The notes under the pieces are model-generated. The model saw only the letters and a program-made list of their open reading frames with translations. It was not told the origin of the DNA and made no database searches. This document shows positions 1 through 13,900 of a stretch of DNA of 64,000 nucleotides, in pieces. The DNA lies in assembly GCA_013399855.1 (NCBI GenBank), contig VXAY01002359.1:1313776-1377775 (forward strand). Direction: 5' to 3'. The position numbers and the translations under genes were made by a program. This DNA is from Oxyruncus cristatus (Eukaryota; Chordata; Aves; Passeriformes; Cotingidae). Position 1 is the stretch's first letter. Each line of letters opens with the position of its first letter.

Positions 1-3000
1 CTAGACAGCAGCCTTTCAAAGAAGATCAAAAGGCCTAGCTGGCAAACAATTACATTCCAAATAAAAATAGTCTGTATAAAACTTTTCAGTAGGAAAGGGC
101 AAACTCGTAACTCAGGTAGAAAGGGCAGTCAGGACATCTTCCGGAATTCTAATGAAGCACAGATAGAAACTGTCCACCAAGGAATGGGGAAAAAAATATC
201 ACATGCAGCCACAGCAGTTCCAGCTCCCTTGCCCCCTAAGCCAGACTTGGATTGCCCACGCTGGGCAGGCATATGGGGAGCTACTCATGCCAAAGGCACA
301 TAAGTGAGTCTACCACGTAACCAAACCATGGCCAGATAAGTGGTCCCAGAGCTGCTGCTGCCTGTTCCCAACACACAAAACAAAGGAGCTGGGGAGCACA
401 CTGCACATAAAGACATTTACTTGCGCTCGCCTGTCAGCAGCACTGTAGCCAAACCCGAAGAGAGGACTTGCAAGAAGGACCTCCAAAACCTAAGATGACA
501 TTTTCCCACTTGAATTACACCTAATTTCTTGGGTAACCAACAGAAATCAATGAAGGGTCTGACTGAGGAACTGCAGACACTGTATGTAGCTAAAGACTTC
601 AGCTGTTAGCAGAGACACCGACAGCTAGAGACAAATCCCACCCATTTCACCAGAAGTGAGCAAAATGATTGAACTGGGATTCACCCCTTGTTCCCCAGAG
701 GAGATACTACTGGGAATTGCAGAGGAGATATTTTTCACGTGCTGCAGCACCGCCACCGGAAAGGGGAAGAAAACATGGATATGTGAAAAGATTCCAGTGA
801 AAGTTCCAAAACTCTTCTTCCAGGCATTAAATCTGAGTGCCAAAATAGCTGGTTTGTTGGCATTCAGACCTAATCCAATACCTTCCCTTCCAGGAATAAC
901 ATCGAATTTTAGTGGATAAGCAGTGTTACTGCAGTGTTCACGTCTAACAGCTTTTCATCCACAGGAACATCAAGAATTTGAGTTTTCTAGACTGTATATT
1001 TCAGAGTTAATTTCACACTCCCTCCTACCTGTAGTCCAGTAACAGTTAGGTTTCTAGTGCAGGTGTATTAAAATTACTTGATCAATGTGTGATCATCAAT
1101 GTTTTAATTTTAATAGTATGACTTGCATGGTATTCTAAGTCCTATCTTGGAGCTCTCTTGGCTGCTATAAAGAGAATTTTCATCTCATTGGCTTTTAAAA
1201 TGCAAAATATTTTTTAATTAGTTTTCTTCCATAAAACTGTTTCAGTGCACTTAAAATTTTCATTATATTTTTGAAGAGTTCCTCTACTTAAAATTAATCT
1301 GCATAGAAGATTCCTTAACTTGCCCTTCAGTTTTAGGTGTGTATTCCACAGACTTCTTTTCCTTATTCATGTTTTAAAATCCCTCAAAAGTAAGTTACAA
1401 GTTTACCAAAATTTAATTCTAATCAGTAAATAAGATCCTCTTGTTTAGATTTCTGGGAGGGGGAAAAAAAAGAGGGACATGGGGTTTTGATTGTAAATCA
1501 CACTAGGAATGCTTTTAAGAAGTCTGAAATACCACATTTAATTGTACCACTTCATCCCACTGTAAGTTACGTCACCTCCCTAGAACCTTTACCAAACTGA
1601 GCAGTAAGCAAGAGTCTCAGCCACAGCAGTAGAATACACTGATTTAATCAAAAAGCCAGGAGTAAACTGAAGAACGTGTGATGAGCACTGAAGAACAAAT
1701 ACTTTGGACTGGTAGTTTCAAAGAAAAGATACATGGCCTGTGATACACAGTGAGCATCACATGGTCCAATGCTGACTGTTGATTGCTTTCTGGCAACAAA
1801 TAAGAGGGGCAGGAACCATCACAAAAGCAAACAGATCACTCTTCTGCTGTGTGTGTATTGGAAATGCTGCAGACTGATGTTACATTTCAGCAATGATGTT
1901 GAACAGAATGGTGATTAAGCCACTAGAGAGATGCTTAAAAACTGCCTTTTTTTTTTTTTTTAAGGCAAATTATTGTGCTTAGAAGCCATGAGTAGAACCA
2001 GGGTATGCTGTGCCAGCCTGGTATCACCAAAAAATATCAGAAGAGAAATACCTGGAACAAAACTGCACAGAAGAAAACAAGAGAGTGGAGTCATCACAAA
2101 GAACACCCTTCTTCATTTCCAGTGCAGCACAGTGTTGCAAGCAGAGTTCCCTCACCAACTGCTGCCACAAATCTACCATTTGCAACCTAAGGCACAAATC
2201 AATGAAACTTTCATTGATTCCATTCCCATTAGCACATGCAGGGAATCCAAACAGGTGAGAGGGTGAGAACAGATGGATGTCAGGAGAGACACTTGCTTCC
2301 TCACATATCCAGCTTAATTAAATGGATGTATAAAGATGTTAAATATAATCTGCCCATCTCTATGAACATGACTGGAAACTTCCTTTACAGCCTAATAAAT
2401 TCATTTTTCTTTTCAGACAACTGAAAACTGATTCTTTCTAGTCATGCTAAGGAGGGGTTTTATTCTTACTTTCCACAAACAGCACCTGGGCAGAGACCAG
2501 CATTAGCAGCAACACAAAAGTTCTATATGCCAATACTTTCCTTCCTCTTCAAAAAAACTGCTGGGAACATCATGAAGAAAGGAACTAACACTCAGAGTTA
2601 CAAAATCCTACTTCAGCTTAAAGGCCTAACACAAGCACATGGCTAAGTAAACTGTCTTTATTAGCCAAAAAATTTGAACAAAACACTGCATTGCTCTTAC
2701 CAAAAACCAAATATACTCTTAACCACTTCAGTTAAAAGACCAAAAACTTGCAAATTCAAGACCTGACAACAGCGAATTCTCAATTTCCTGGAAGCAGGGG
2801 AGAAAAAAAATAAATCACAACTACAGAACAGTTGGATGGCCTAATTACTGCTGCCCAAGCACTGATTTTGGACAAGGCTTCCAGCTACTGCAAGCCAAAC
2901 AGCACTTAGAGGTGAAAAGCTAAAGCCCACTGGCCCAAATATGCCAGGTCATTCCAAATAAAATAAGCCCAGCTGTTTTCCGTTTGGTTCAGTGAAAGAT

Positions 3001-6000
3001 CAGTTCACAAATTAATTTTTTCTTGCAAAGCAAAAGCAAAGTGTGACTGATTTTGTGATGGCAGAATATGAAAAACATCCCTTAGGTATGGGATAGAAGG
3101 GAATATTTAGCAACCAGCCATAACATGCACCATGTAGCACTAGAGCTGCCTGTCTCTGTCAAATTAAGGAGAAGTCTCAAAAACTGATGGGAAAAAGGAT
3201 CCTTAGAGAGAATTATTACTCAGGAGTAGATTAACAGGAATCTAATAACACACCCAAACAAAATTATACATTTCAAATATCACAACTTTGTCAGAAAAAG
3301 ATCAAAATTAGAGATTAGGCACAAACAAAAAAGATTCTAGAATAATCTTACATTTCCCACTTTTGTATCCTTAGCATAGTAAATAGCAATTTGATTTATC
3401 ACAACAACAGATTACCTCACAGGCAATTTAATTAAGGAAACATTTTCTAACACCCTTTGTGAAGGTATGACAACTTTGGATTGTCCATTGTCCTCTCTTC
3501 CTCCCTGTGAGAAGTCCCTGCTCAGTGGCAGGCAAGTCTATTACAGTCTAAGTCCCCACTGGTTTCACAGCTGATTTACCAATGGAAAAATTAACACAAA
3601 GAAGCAGAATTTCACTTCACCCTCTGATTTTACACAGATTTCAGTGTTAGTAATAAAGACTAAAAAAAATTACTAAAGACACTCTCTCCAGGTGAGATTG
3701 ATACAACACACTTTAGAGTGATGAGCTTAAGCAGGGTGGTTTTTTTCAGCCTCCTCTTTATTAATGCACAGTCCAAGGGCTGAGCAACTCAACCCAAGCT
3801 GCTGTTTGGGGAAAGCTCTGAATCCCTCAACTCTGAATGAAAGTGCCTTCTTCCCATTGCCAGCTTATAGAGCATTTTATTTCAAGTTGCCTTTTTTTTA
3901 ATGGGGACATTATTTAGAACACACTCCCCCCACCAGGAAAGCCTCCTCTTTCCCCACGGGCACAGCAGGCGACCTGTGAGGTGACAGAAGTGAGATGTCA
4001 CTCAAAGGATACTCTGAGAACGAGGCACCTCTTGAGTTCCACCGACAGGCAGCTCTGCAGCTTCAAAAGAGCTGTGAGTGGTACATCTGCTGCCTGCTGG
4101 CCTTCTGCACAGGGCAAGTGTCATCCCTGCTAACAGACACATGCTTGGGAAGACAGACTACTGAGATGAAACACTCTTTCCTTTCAGCTGTATCTGAGTC
4201 TGAAATTCCCACATTTTACAGATAGTAGATATAGGCTTTTCATATTGAAACAAATATTCAGTACAGATAATTTTCTCAGTTCTATCCCCAAGTCTCATCG
4301 TGTATCTTTTCCAGTTTCTTTTTAACTGCTTGAGTTTTTCCACCAGTATGACTGCATGGGAATGAAGATTTTCTTTATTTTTTATTATTTCTTTTGCTTT
4401 TTAAATAAAGTCAGACTCTCAGGGCTAAAAAAATCCTGGTCTCCAGACCCCAGCACACCATAAACCCTCCAAGACTAGAAAGCAAGTAAAAAGACTGCTA
4501 TCTTTCTTTTTAAATCTTACTACTTAAAATATCCAATATCCTTATACCACTAGGCAATGGACAATGCTGGAGCAATGAGTCAAAGTAATAATTTCCTTTT
4601 TTTTAATAGAGAGCTTTTACCAGTTGTGCATATTCACAGAGAGAAATGGACAATCCAAGGCAGTAATTTTTTATTGAGGTTGGACATCAGCTGGTCTGCA
4701 CATGTGCATTGATTCACTTGTTTTAAATTCATCAGAGTCATTCTTTTGTCAAAGTGGTAAAAACCAAGACCAACCACATCTAAAGTCGTGGGACCAAGTA
4801 GTCCCTCGGTCAATCTCAAATTGCTGCCTGTTACCTACCATGTGAACAGGCCCCTGCACTTTGGGAAGTGCAGCAATGGAAATAATTGCTAATGGACAGC
4901 CTACATGATGGGTGCCCCTTGGAGCTGCCCTGCAGCAGCCAGTGCAGGCAATACCAGCAGCCTCCAGACTCTTTATCTAAAACCTAGAAGCATCTGGAAA
5001 AAGCCACATTTCAGCACTGCAGTAGAAAGGCACCATCATTCCTGCTGCTTATCTGCAGGAATCTCCCGGGAGTGCTTCTTCCTGCATAAACTGTAATTAC
5101 AGGGGCCTAATCAGTAAATTCCATGTTATGTTTCATCTCTTAAATGTCTACATTACTTTCAGTCCTTCCCTCTCATAACACATCAGAGTGAATACGTAGA
5201 AACAAGATAACTGAAGTAACCAAGGGCACCCCTAGAAATGGAGTGGGCTTGTTTCCAGGGCCACACAGAGAAGTAGAGGGACATGATACTGTAAATGAAC
5301 TACAGCTTCAGTCACCCAATACATCTGCAGCAACTGTTTTGGCACCACGTCTTTGAGTCAACAAAGGTTTTATTAAACAACATTTGTATATAGAACTTCT
5401 TTTTTTAATGACCTACACAGAGGCTACTATGATATAGTGGCTGCATGTGGACAGGCAAAGAGTCTCAATTATAGATGAGTCCCATCATATTAAAAAAAAA
5501 AAATCTTAGTCTCTGTCTGCCAGTCTAGTGAAGCAGCCAGTTTGGAAAAGCACCTTGTGTGAATACTATAGCAGTCTGAGCACTCTTGACCTCTTCCATC
5601 ATTTAGCAAGGCATAAAGTCCACAACTGCAAAACCAGCCCATCCACTAGAGCACGTTATGCAATACCTGTTTGCATATATTCTGCATTATACTGAATCCC
5701 CGTGGAACAGTCATCTCTACCATGTTTTTATGCTGTAGTTTGGAAGGCAGTTCCTTCCAGCACTCAAAGACGAAGCAGAAAGTGAAGCGAATATTTATTC
5801 TGCTCCCTGATAGGTATTCTCCTTTCAAAAAAGAGACCACCTTTGACATAGTTCAACCAAAACACACAGCAGAAGGAGAGGGGGTTGGTGGAAATGTTAA
5901 GATTTTGTTTTAAAATTTAATTTTTTATACATTTACTTAAGGTATTTCAGTGTTGCAAATTAAATTCAACATGCAATTAAAACAGAAATTAGTCTTAGAG

Positions 6001-7905
6001 ATATCATATATAGAGAGAGAGGTACAAACTCTTGAGAATTTATTTTTCAGCAAGTTTTTGGGAAAATCTGGCCGCATTGACAGGGATATTGTTACTCTTC
6101 CATTTTTCTCATGGGGGTTGCGCATTAGTCAGAATCTTGAATCCATCTGTGGAATGACCTGTAGTGCCTGAATAGATTTGCATCTACATCTTTCAGGTGC
6201 ATGCACCAACATCTCCTAAGAAGCTGTCCCATGAATGTTTAAATAGTCATTTCACACTGCTAGTACCAGGAAAAAAACCCTTCCCTAATCAGACTTCAGG
6301 TATCTGCGGCCCCTTAGTTGATGTCCCATGCCTTTTTCCAAGGCTAAAGAGAACAGAATGGAAGACAAATCTTGACCACAATCTCACAGCCACCTAAGGA
6401 CACATCCTGCCACCCTGAACTGCACCTGGAAAACAGCACAGCAAACTGAGCTCATCCTTGGAAATGTGCATATTTAAGTGCTTACCTCACATTGTGCCAC
6501 TCACTACACATTCAAGGTGTGTACTCAAGCTGACCTTTGTACTTCTGATATTGTAGAATTCAGGTTTCATAATGCTCAATACTAGAAGACTAATTCAGAT
6601 GATATTTAAAATATTCAGTGCTGCAATATGAAAGATAAGTCAGCTACTCATTGTTCTTCACCCAGTATATAATATTTTTGTTGATTTTTATTTCTCCCAC
6701 AGGATTCATAGCTCAAGCCCATACAGCTGGCCAAGCTTTGGGAAGCACACACAGTCAAGTGTGTTAAGGGGCCACTGCAGGGCAGCTTCATGTTTGCAGG
6801 TGGAATTCTGTGCTCAGATACCTCAACAGCTCTGAGGGGTACAGTCAGGATTAAACCATGAGAACACAGGAAAAAGAAACTGGCCTGTGGACATTTTGAT
6901 CACAGCAACTTTCATCAGAAGCACAGAACTGATACTTGGTTACTGATTATTGGATACTTTTCACATTGATTACAGCCAGATTCAAAATGGTAGGCAAGCA
7001 AAAAAAATAGATTTGAGCCAGACTAATGAGAAACTGTCACAAACAGCAACACAAAAGCACTGAATAAAAAGTTTTGCAGAGTAGTTCTTGACATAATTCT
7101 CCTGATGCTGAGACTCCCAATCATATTCTACATTATATGTGTAAATATATTTATTTTGCCAATACAGTGGCCACAATAACACACACAATTGGTTTTGACA
7201 GCAGCAATAGGTTTCTTGGCTTTCTCCCACAATTTACAACCAGAATAACAGTCTCACTTGCTTTCAGACACGAAAAAAAATCAGTTTGCTCAAGCTTATT
7301 TGAGCTGTGCTTAGCCACAAACTCCCCTTTCTCCCATTACATCATTCCAGCTACAACCAGACAGAACTTCAGATGCTTTCACTCAGCAATTATAAGTCTT
7401 CCAATTTTTTGTATTGTCATTTAAAATATTAACCATAATTTTCTCCTAAACAGAAAAGACTCTGGCTACCATGTATCAAGAGACTAAATAATGCCTAGGC
7501 AAATTAAGTTGCATTTATTTTCCATTGAATTTCATTGCTTTCCAGTGCTGCCATTGGCCAATAGGATGTACTTGAACAGGAAGAAAAAACCCCAGCTTCT
7601 AAAAGTATAGAATGCACTTGAACATGATTAATTGATAAGTATAATTAATATGAAAATAAATCATAGTCGAGGAGCCCAAAAATGTATGAAGCAATACTAG
7701 GCATGATTTACCTTCATACCATTTCTTCCATTTAAAGAAACATAAGTCACGTGTTAGACTCGTGAGGGCACAAAATACCCCGACAGTCCAGAGGGTGGTG
7801 GCTTCCACAAGTAGCATGTGTAGGTGGAACCTATTTTACCACAGTAGTTTCATTAGAAGGTGCTGAGAGTCTTATGTCAAATCAGGAATGTAGTCTTCTG
7901 CCAAT
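1..7905. other. AT-rich non-coding stretch, no exon seen
   Basis: I see no supportable gene here. Open frames are short (under about 100 codons), have no recognisable domains and are not bounded by convincing splice sites. The frame at about 659-919 (+) reads smoothly but matches nothing I know. A T15 tract at 1947-1961 is flanked by TGCC and GGCA, so 1943-1967 forms a short imperfect palindrome. The base composition and lack of structure fit bird intronic or intergenic DNA. Diverged repeats could be hidden here, because old CR1 copies cannot be excluded by eye. Confidence 0.6.
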
Positions 7906-7978
7906 GACACACACACAAAAAAACCCAAACAACAACACCCCCAAAACAAACAAACAAACAAAAAAACCCAACAAGAAA
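7906..7978. repeat. T-free A/C low-complexity tract with CAAA units
   Basis: About 73 bases contain no T and only single G residues at the edges. The tract starts as a short CA repeat and passes into CAAA and CCCAAA-like units, including three clean CAAA copies around 7947-7960. This is a simple-sequence region produced by replication slippage. No function is implied. Confidence 0.85.
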
Positions 7979-10900
7979 TCCCAACCAAACAGAAGCAAAC
8001 AGGCACACTAATCCCTGTTCAGTTCTTGCTCAGTGCCGTGACTAGGATATGATTAGAAGATGTCTACACTGTGGACTGCAGGCTGGCACAGAGGTGCCAG
8101 AGCTAGTGGTTAATAAAGGAGCAGAATACCACAAAGTGTCCAGCTGAAGTGAGTCTGCAATCAGATATTCAGTGCAAGAGTGGCCTCACTACTTCAGCAA
8201 ATTTGCATGGACCAAGGATGGCACTGCTCCCCAGACACTGCAGTCTGCAGTGGAGGAGTCCTAACTGCATGTTTCGATTTCCCTACTCAGCAAATTCCAA
8301 CAAACCAAATGTTAGGCGTTATTAGACAGCAACAGATTACAGGAGAAAAAACACCAATATTCTACAGCACAACCACATATCAAATATCCATGTGATATTT
8401 TACCTACATGCATACCCTCAAAAAGTGTATGATAGCAGTGGAAAAGGCTCACCAAGGACAAGAATTGAGGGCTGACAAATGAAGCTAAGGAGAGTTCTGT
8501 TCTAAACAAACACAATTTCTATTTCAACTGTGGTACAGATAAATCCCTGACAAAGGATGCTGCAGGTACCAAAGCTTATGTAAGTTTAAGGGGAAACTGC
8601 ACAAGTTAATGAAAGAGAAACCCCCCAAAGGTAACTAAATGGCAGAAGCCATCTCAGCTTTGACAGTCTCTGAGCTGCAAGATAAAGCAGTCAAGAGTGT
8701 TTGGATGAAGCATTCCCGTGTACCTGCCCTGCTCATAAACTCTTCAGGCATCTGCTTCTGGCCATTGCTGCAGACAATGAGCAGGCAAGGTGAACATTTA
8801 GTTTGAAGCTTTATAACTACTCTTATGTCTATGTCCTTACAACGGTATCATTGCAGTGCAGGCTATCACAGCACTGGTTTACTGTGTATGATCAAGGAGG
8901 GCTGCAGAAGTACATCAGTACGGGCTTCAGCAGAGAGTTCATGCCCAGAGTAAATGAATGAGTGGCCAGGAAGCCAGGAAAATTAGCCAGTGCTAAACTT
9001 GGTCCTGCTGTGACTGGACAGTTTTTGGCACTTCAGCAAAAATGAGGTGGATTCCAGCCATAAATACGCTGAGTTTATGAAACACGGACCAGTAGGAAGC
9101 ATTTTAGGTGTCCAGCTCTGATACAATGGAAGCACAGCCTCAACCTAATATTATTTGAAGCATACGTGAGAACACGTAAAAAAGCGCAGAGAAAACAAAA
9201 GTAAGAGACATGAGAGGTAGGGAGGGCTTTTTGCTAGTGCTTGTTTAGTGGGATTTTTTTAAATCAGATCCTGCCTTCAAAGTAAGGATTCAAGACACTT
9301 CCCATGCATAATTTCTGGCAAGTGTGCTTATAACATCTTGTTGACATTTCACAGCTATACCTCAGCAAATACTTCAGGCTGTTGGTGATTATTTATTGTT
9401 TGATATACATCAACTACAGAATATTTAATTTCAGTAAAATATTATTCTGGGTAAGGAGGCCTAGAGAGAGTCTACACTACAAACCACTTCATGTAATCCA
9501 GTATGGCAAGCAGAAAAAGATCAACGATTTCCCTCTAATGGGCTACTGCAAGCTGTTCTACTCTGATCTTTTAAATCATAATGACCATGGCCATACATAA
9601 AACTGTATACTCCCCCACATCAACTCCTACCCATGAACATATTTATTAATATTCAAATTAGTCAAAAGTTTAACATTCTCCATCATTGTATGGAGCTTGA
9701 TCCTGCACTCTAACATAAAAGCTTCTGTAAAAGAACATAGATCTGTGCCAGTTACCAACCAGGACTAGGACAAAAAAAAAAAAAAATAAAAAAATAAAAA
9801 TTATATGTCTTGGGACCTGTCAAAATCATAAGTTTGATTTTTCTTTTCAACCACACTGCTGCTTGATCATCTTCACAAGACTTCAGGCTGCGTTCTCAGG
9901 GAGCATCATTTCTATATGTATATTATACTTCAAGCTGTTTCTCATGTTGCTTATTTTCAAAGCAGAAGTGAACAATAACTGGGATTGTCTGAAGAGTAAG
10001 TTGTAGTATCAAAAAAACTGACTATAAATTAATGTACCTATTGCTTAAGCATTATTTGTGCTGGAGACCCACTCTGTGCAATGGAAATTCTTAATTGGCT
10101 TCAATGGAAGTAAACATGGATCTCTTTGACAAGATCTGCTGATCTGATGTCATCAGAAAACTCTCTCTTCACTTGGGTTTTGTGTCACATTTCAGTGTCA
10201 GCTCCTGACAACATGTTCTGGGTCAAAGTTAAAATGTTTTGCTAATGCAAGACTGCAGGTCAACATATTCCATTTCTATAACATACATCAGAATTATCCA
10301 CAAGATCCTCACACAAAATAAAATGGTGACTATCAGGCATGGTCTTAGAAAACAAAAAGTAACTTTAGTAGCCAAAGCATTATCATTTCTATATTAGCCT
10401 TTACTGTTATTTCAGTATCTTTTAATAGAAATATTTTGTTAATTGATTAGAGACCCACCAGCAGCTACAGCAAGATGCATTCAACTGGTTGGACTTGGTT
10501 CTTTGCAATTCCTTATCAAGAAAAAAGAGAACCGTGATTGGGGATCAGAGAGTTCTCTAAAAGAGGAGAACTTTTCTATGTATGGAATTACTGGTGTTTA
10601 TGCTGTGAACCATGCTCTTTGTTTTCCTACAAAAAAATATTTTCTCTTTCTTGCACTAAATCATGCACCCACTATGTGACCTGGCCTTCTTTTCAGGGAG
10701 CTGACTGCATTTGCATAAACAATAACAGCCTAATGTTTATCAAGTCATTAATTCCTCATGAAAGCATACAGCTGCATCAAGAGCCTTTTTTCCTTAAAAA
10801 AAATTCAAGTGTACGTTATTAAAAAAGAAAGCAGTTGCATAACTGTAGATCTTGGAGAATAAAGATCATCAGGGCTAGAACATAAAGCAATCAAAACACG

Positions 10901-13900
10901 GGAAATTTATGGAAAGACATTTTTATTGATTTGATATTGGTTTCTTTCTACACAAAAGTTATATTTACATATGAATATAATTTTGGATCAGAAATAAAAC
11001 TTTACCCACTGTATTTTTAAGTGGCATTATAAAATAGTAAGCCAGTAGGAAATTCTCAAAAATATGCTTGTCTACAGCTTTTATAACTGAGTCAGTTGAG
11101 GCAAAAAAATCTACCTCTTCATTTTTTCCTCTACATCTTGTCAGTTTTCCATTCATTATTATACCCTTTGTATTCCAAAAACAATACCATGCTAAAAGTG
11201 TATAAAAGTCTTTAACAATAATAAATACAAAGCCTTATCCCTTTCACCTGCATACAGTTATAACTTTTCCACAAACTTCACCCAAAACTTTGGATTTCTC
11301 CTTTTGCAGTTTTACACCCTGGAATTTTGCTTGTCTGTTAATTTTCATGGGGGAAGTTGTTAGTAAAGGGTTGAAAAAGCACTTCACTATCAATCTCACT
11401 TTACTGTTGAAGTTCCTTCTTCCTTGAGTGCCTGGGATGCACTCACACATACATGATTCAAACACTAACCTATGAGATATAATTATAGCAAGACACTTGT
11501 AGTATCCATAACACCTCCTGCCAACAATCAAGTACTGACCTGGCATTTCCATGGGAAACAGAGGCAGTTTGGAACAAAAGTTTGGATCCCGCCAGGAGGA
11601 GACTGAGGTTATAACTCAGTCAGTGCTTCCAACATAACAAAAGGCATGTGGAGTTAAAGAAATGCAGAGAAAAGGCAGAGAACGCCAATCATACCCTGTC
11701 AGCACCCCAGAAGGATTCAATGAAATGTCCATAGAGAAGTGGGAAGTGGTCCTCTCTTGGTTAAACAGAAAGGCTTCAAGCAAGTGCTAGAGGCTTGTCT
11801 CGACTCCCCACACTAGTTGCAGGTTTTCACCTTTCTTATCATTCAATAATATATGTAGTCCAGATGCTGATACTGAATAGCACTCCTGAATATGTCAACA
11901 CAAACAATTCAGCAGAAGGCATCTGGAGATGAATATACAACCTCAGTGGTTACTACATTGCTCTCCAAGCATTTAACTGGCTATATAAACTCTCTGTTCT
12001 GGGATAAGGGCTGAAAACTTTTACTTTGATTTAGCCAGCTTACTCTACAAAGGCTTCTTTTGAGTTCAATAGGGCTGTGCATGGAGTGACACTTCCCAGT
12101 CAGGACAGTAGCAGCCAATCCAATGCAATTAATACCTTGCAACCCAATAAATATGTAATTCAAAACTCCTTAGTCTTCAGACAGTTTGGAAAGTTGTAAG
12201 TTAAGTGGAAAACATGGCCTTTCTTCCCTTATTTTATAAAAGGTACTAAAGCCTCCTCTACCAGCAATGAGCCATTGCCATAAATCTAAATGAAGGAAGC
12301 CTGTTCACTGAGCAAAGACAAAAGTTACTGTATATCACAGTAGAGGAAAGATGTAAAGATCAAAGGGTAAATACCATTTCCTGCAATGTGTTTTTTCCAG
12401 GATACAGCTTACTCAGCTTCTGAGTTGCCCCACAGTAGAGAAGAAAAACCTATGAAAGGGTGGGAGCAGCGCACATTTAGGCTCTGGTAGATAAAACACC
12501 CAGGCACCAAAAAGAGCCATGCTTGTGTAGAAGAAACAATGTCTGTAGTCATACAGAACAGCCCCTTTATTGTTATATCTTCCCCCCCCCCCATCTAATT
12601 TGATATATTCTTCTTTATTGGCTCTTTCAGGCTGACTTGAACAAATGAGAGGTGTGGCGATGGATTCTACCTTCCTAACTGCATGTCTGGTTTCGCTACA
12701 AAGAGCAGTGCTCACTTGATGGCCCCGGTGGCCTGTGGACCAAGGCCATTTCACCACTTTATTCACAGCACAGCATGTAGGTCTCTCCTTAAATGTAAGG
12801 AACATAGAAACATCACACAACATTATACAGTGATGATGAAGATGTACAGAGTGAAAAACACATCACAAAAAAACCCCACAAAAGTAACAGCAATTTTGTA
12901 AGAGCTTTCTGAAGGGCTTTAAATTCCAGCTCTTGAAGTTAAAGTAAAGCCTTTCTCATCACTGCATTATATCTTTTACTTGTATTGATTATTCCCCTGT
13001 ATTGCAATGCTGCAAAATTTTCCCAAGAGGTTCTTAGAGAGCATTAGGGACTGGAGTTACTATGGATTCTCACAAAAATGCTGTGATAGGGAGAGCAACA
13101 GGAACTGTGTGGAGTCCTCCTCACACACCGAACCACTCAACATCTCCCATGCAGTTGTTCTGAGGGACAAAGATGCTTCCCTGTTGCAAAGAGAGAAGAT
13201 GGAGTAGGAGTAGATGTGCTGCCACTGTGGGAGGATTAAATACCAGAGTGCTGGCTTTCAGCTCAAACACACAGCCAGGTGGTACAACAGCCTGAGGCCA
13301 GGCAGCAAGATCCTCCTTACACTGTGCCCACATCACCAGTGTCATGGGAGAGCCCCGGAGTCCCCATGCCATGGGAAGTGCTGGGGAGTCAGCAGGCAAA
13401 TTTAGTTTTTGAAACCACTCACTCTGTCAGGACTACATAAACTGCTCTGTTTGCCAGATGAGCCCAGTTCAGTAGTGAGAAAGTGTATTTTAGCTCAAAG
13501 AAAGGAGATAGAACAAATTAATCATGAAAATCCGTATTACTAGCCCACTCAGATAGGGTAGGTCTACAGGTCTAAAAAAAATACACAGAGTCCTGCAAAA
13601 GCCAGACAATCTCTCTCAAAAGCAACATGATTAGAAGTCTTTCATTCTTCTTTTCTATTTCCCCCACCCCAGGAGGGAAGAAATGAATCTGCCCTGGCCT
13701 CCTAATAATGAACAGTCAGAAAGGGCCACAGCTTCTGCAGGGCTGAGGCACACACTGCAGTGCTGGTCACAATTCAGAAGTCACCATGTAGCCATGGTTC
13801 CCACCTGGCAGATGGAGATATCCCTTTAAACACAGGAAAAACAGCTTTGCCATGTGGCAAATGTGGGTGAAATCTAACTTTTTCAAATGGTGACTACCAC

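Noticed and set aside
659..919. Smooth-reading plus-strand frame near the left edge
   Set aside because: Under 90 codons, no domain, no splice boundaries, and the opposite strand is open as well.
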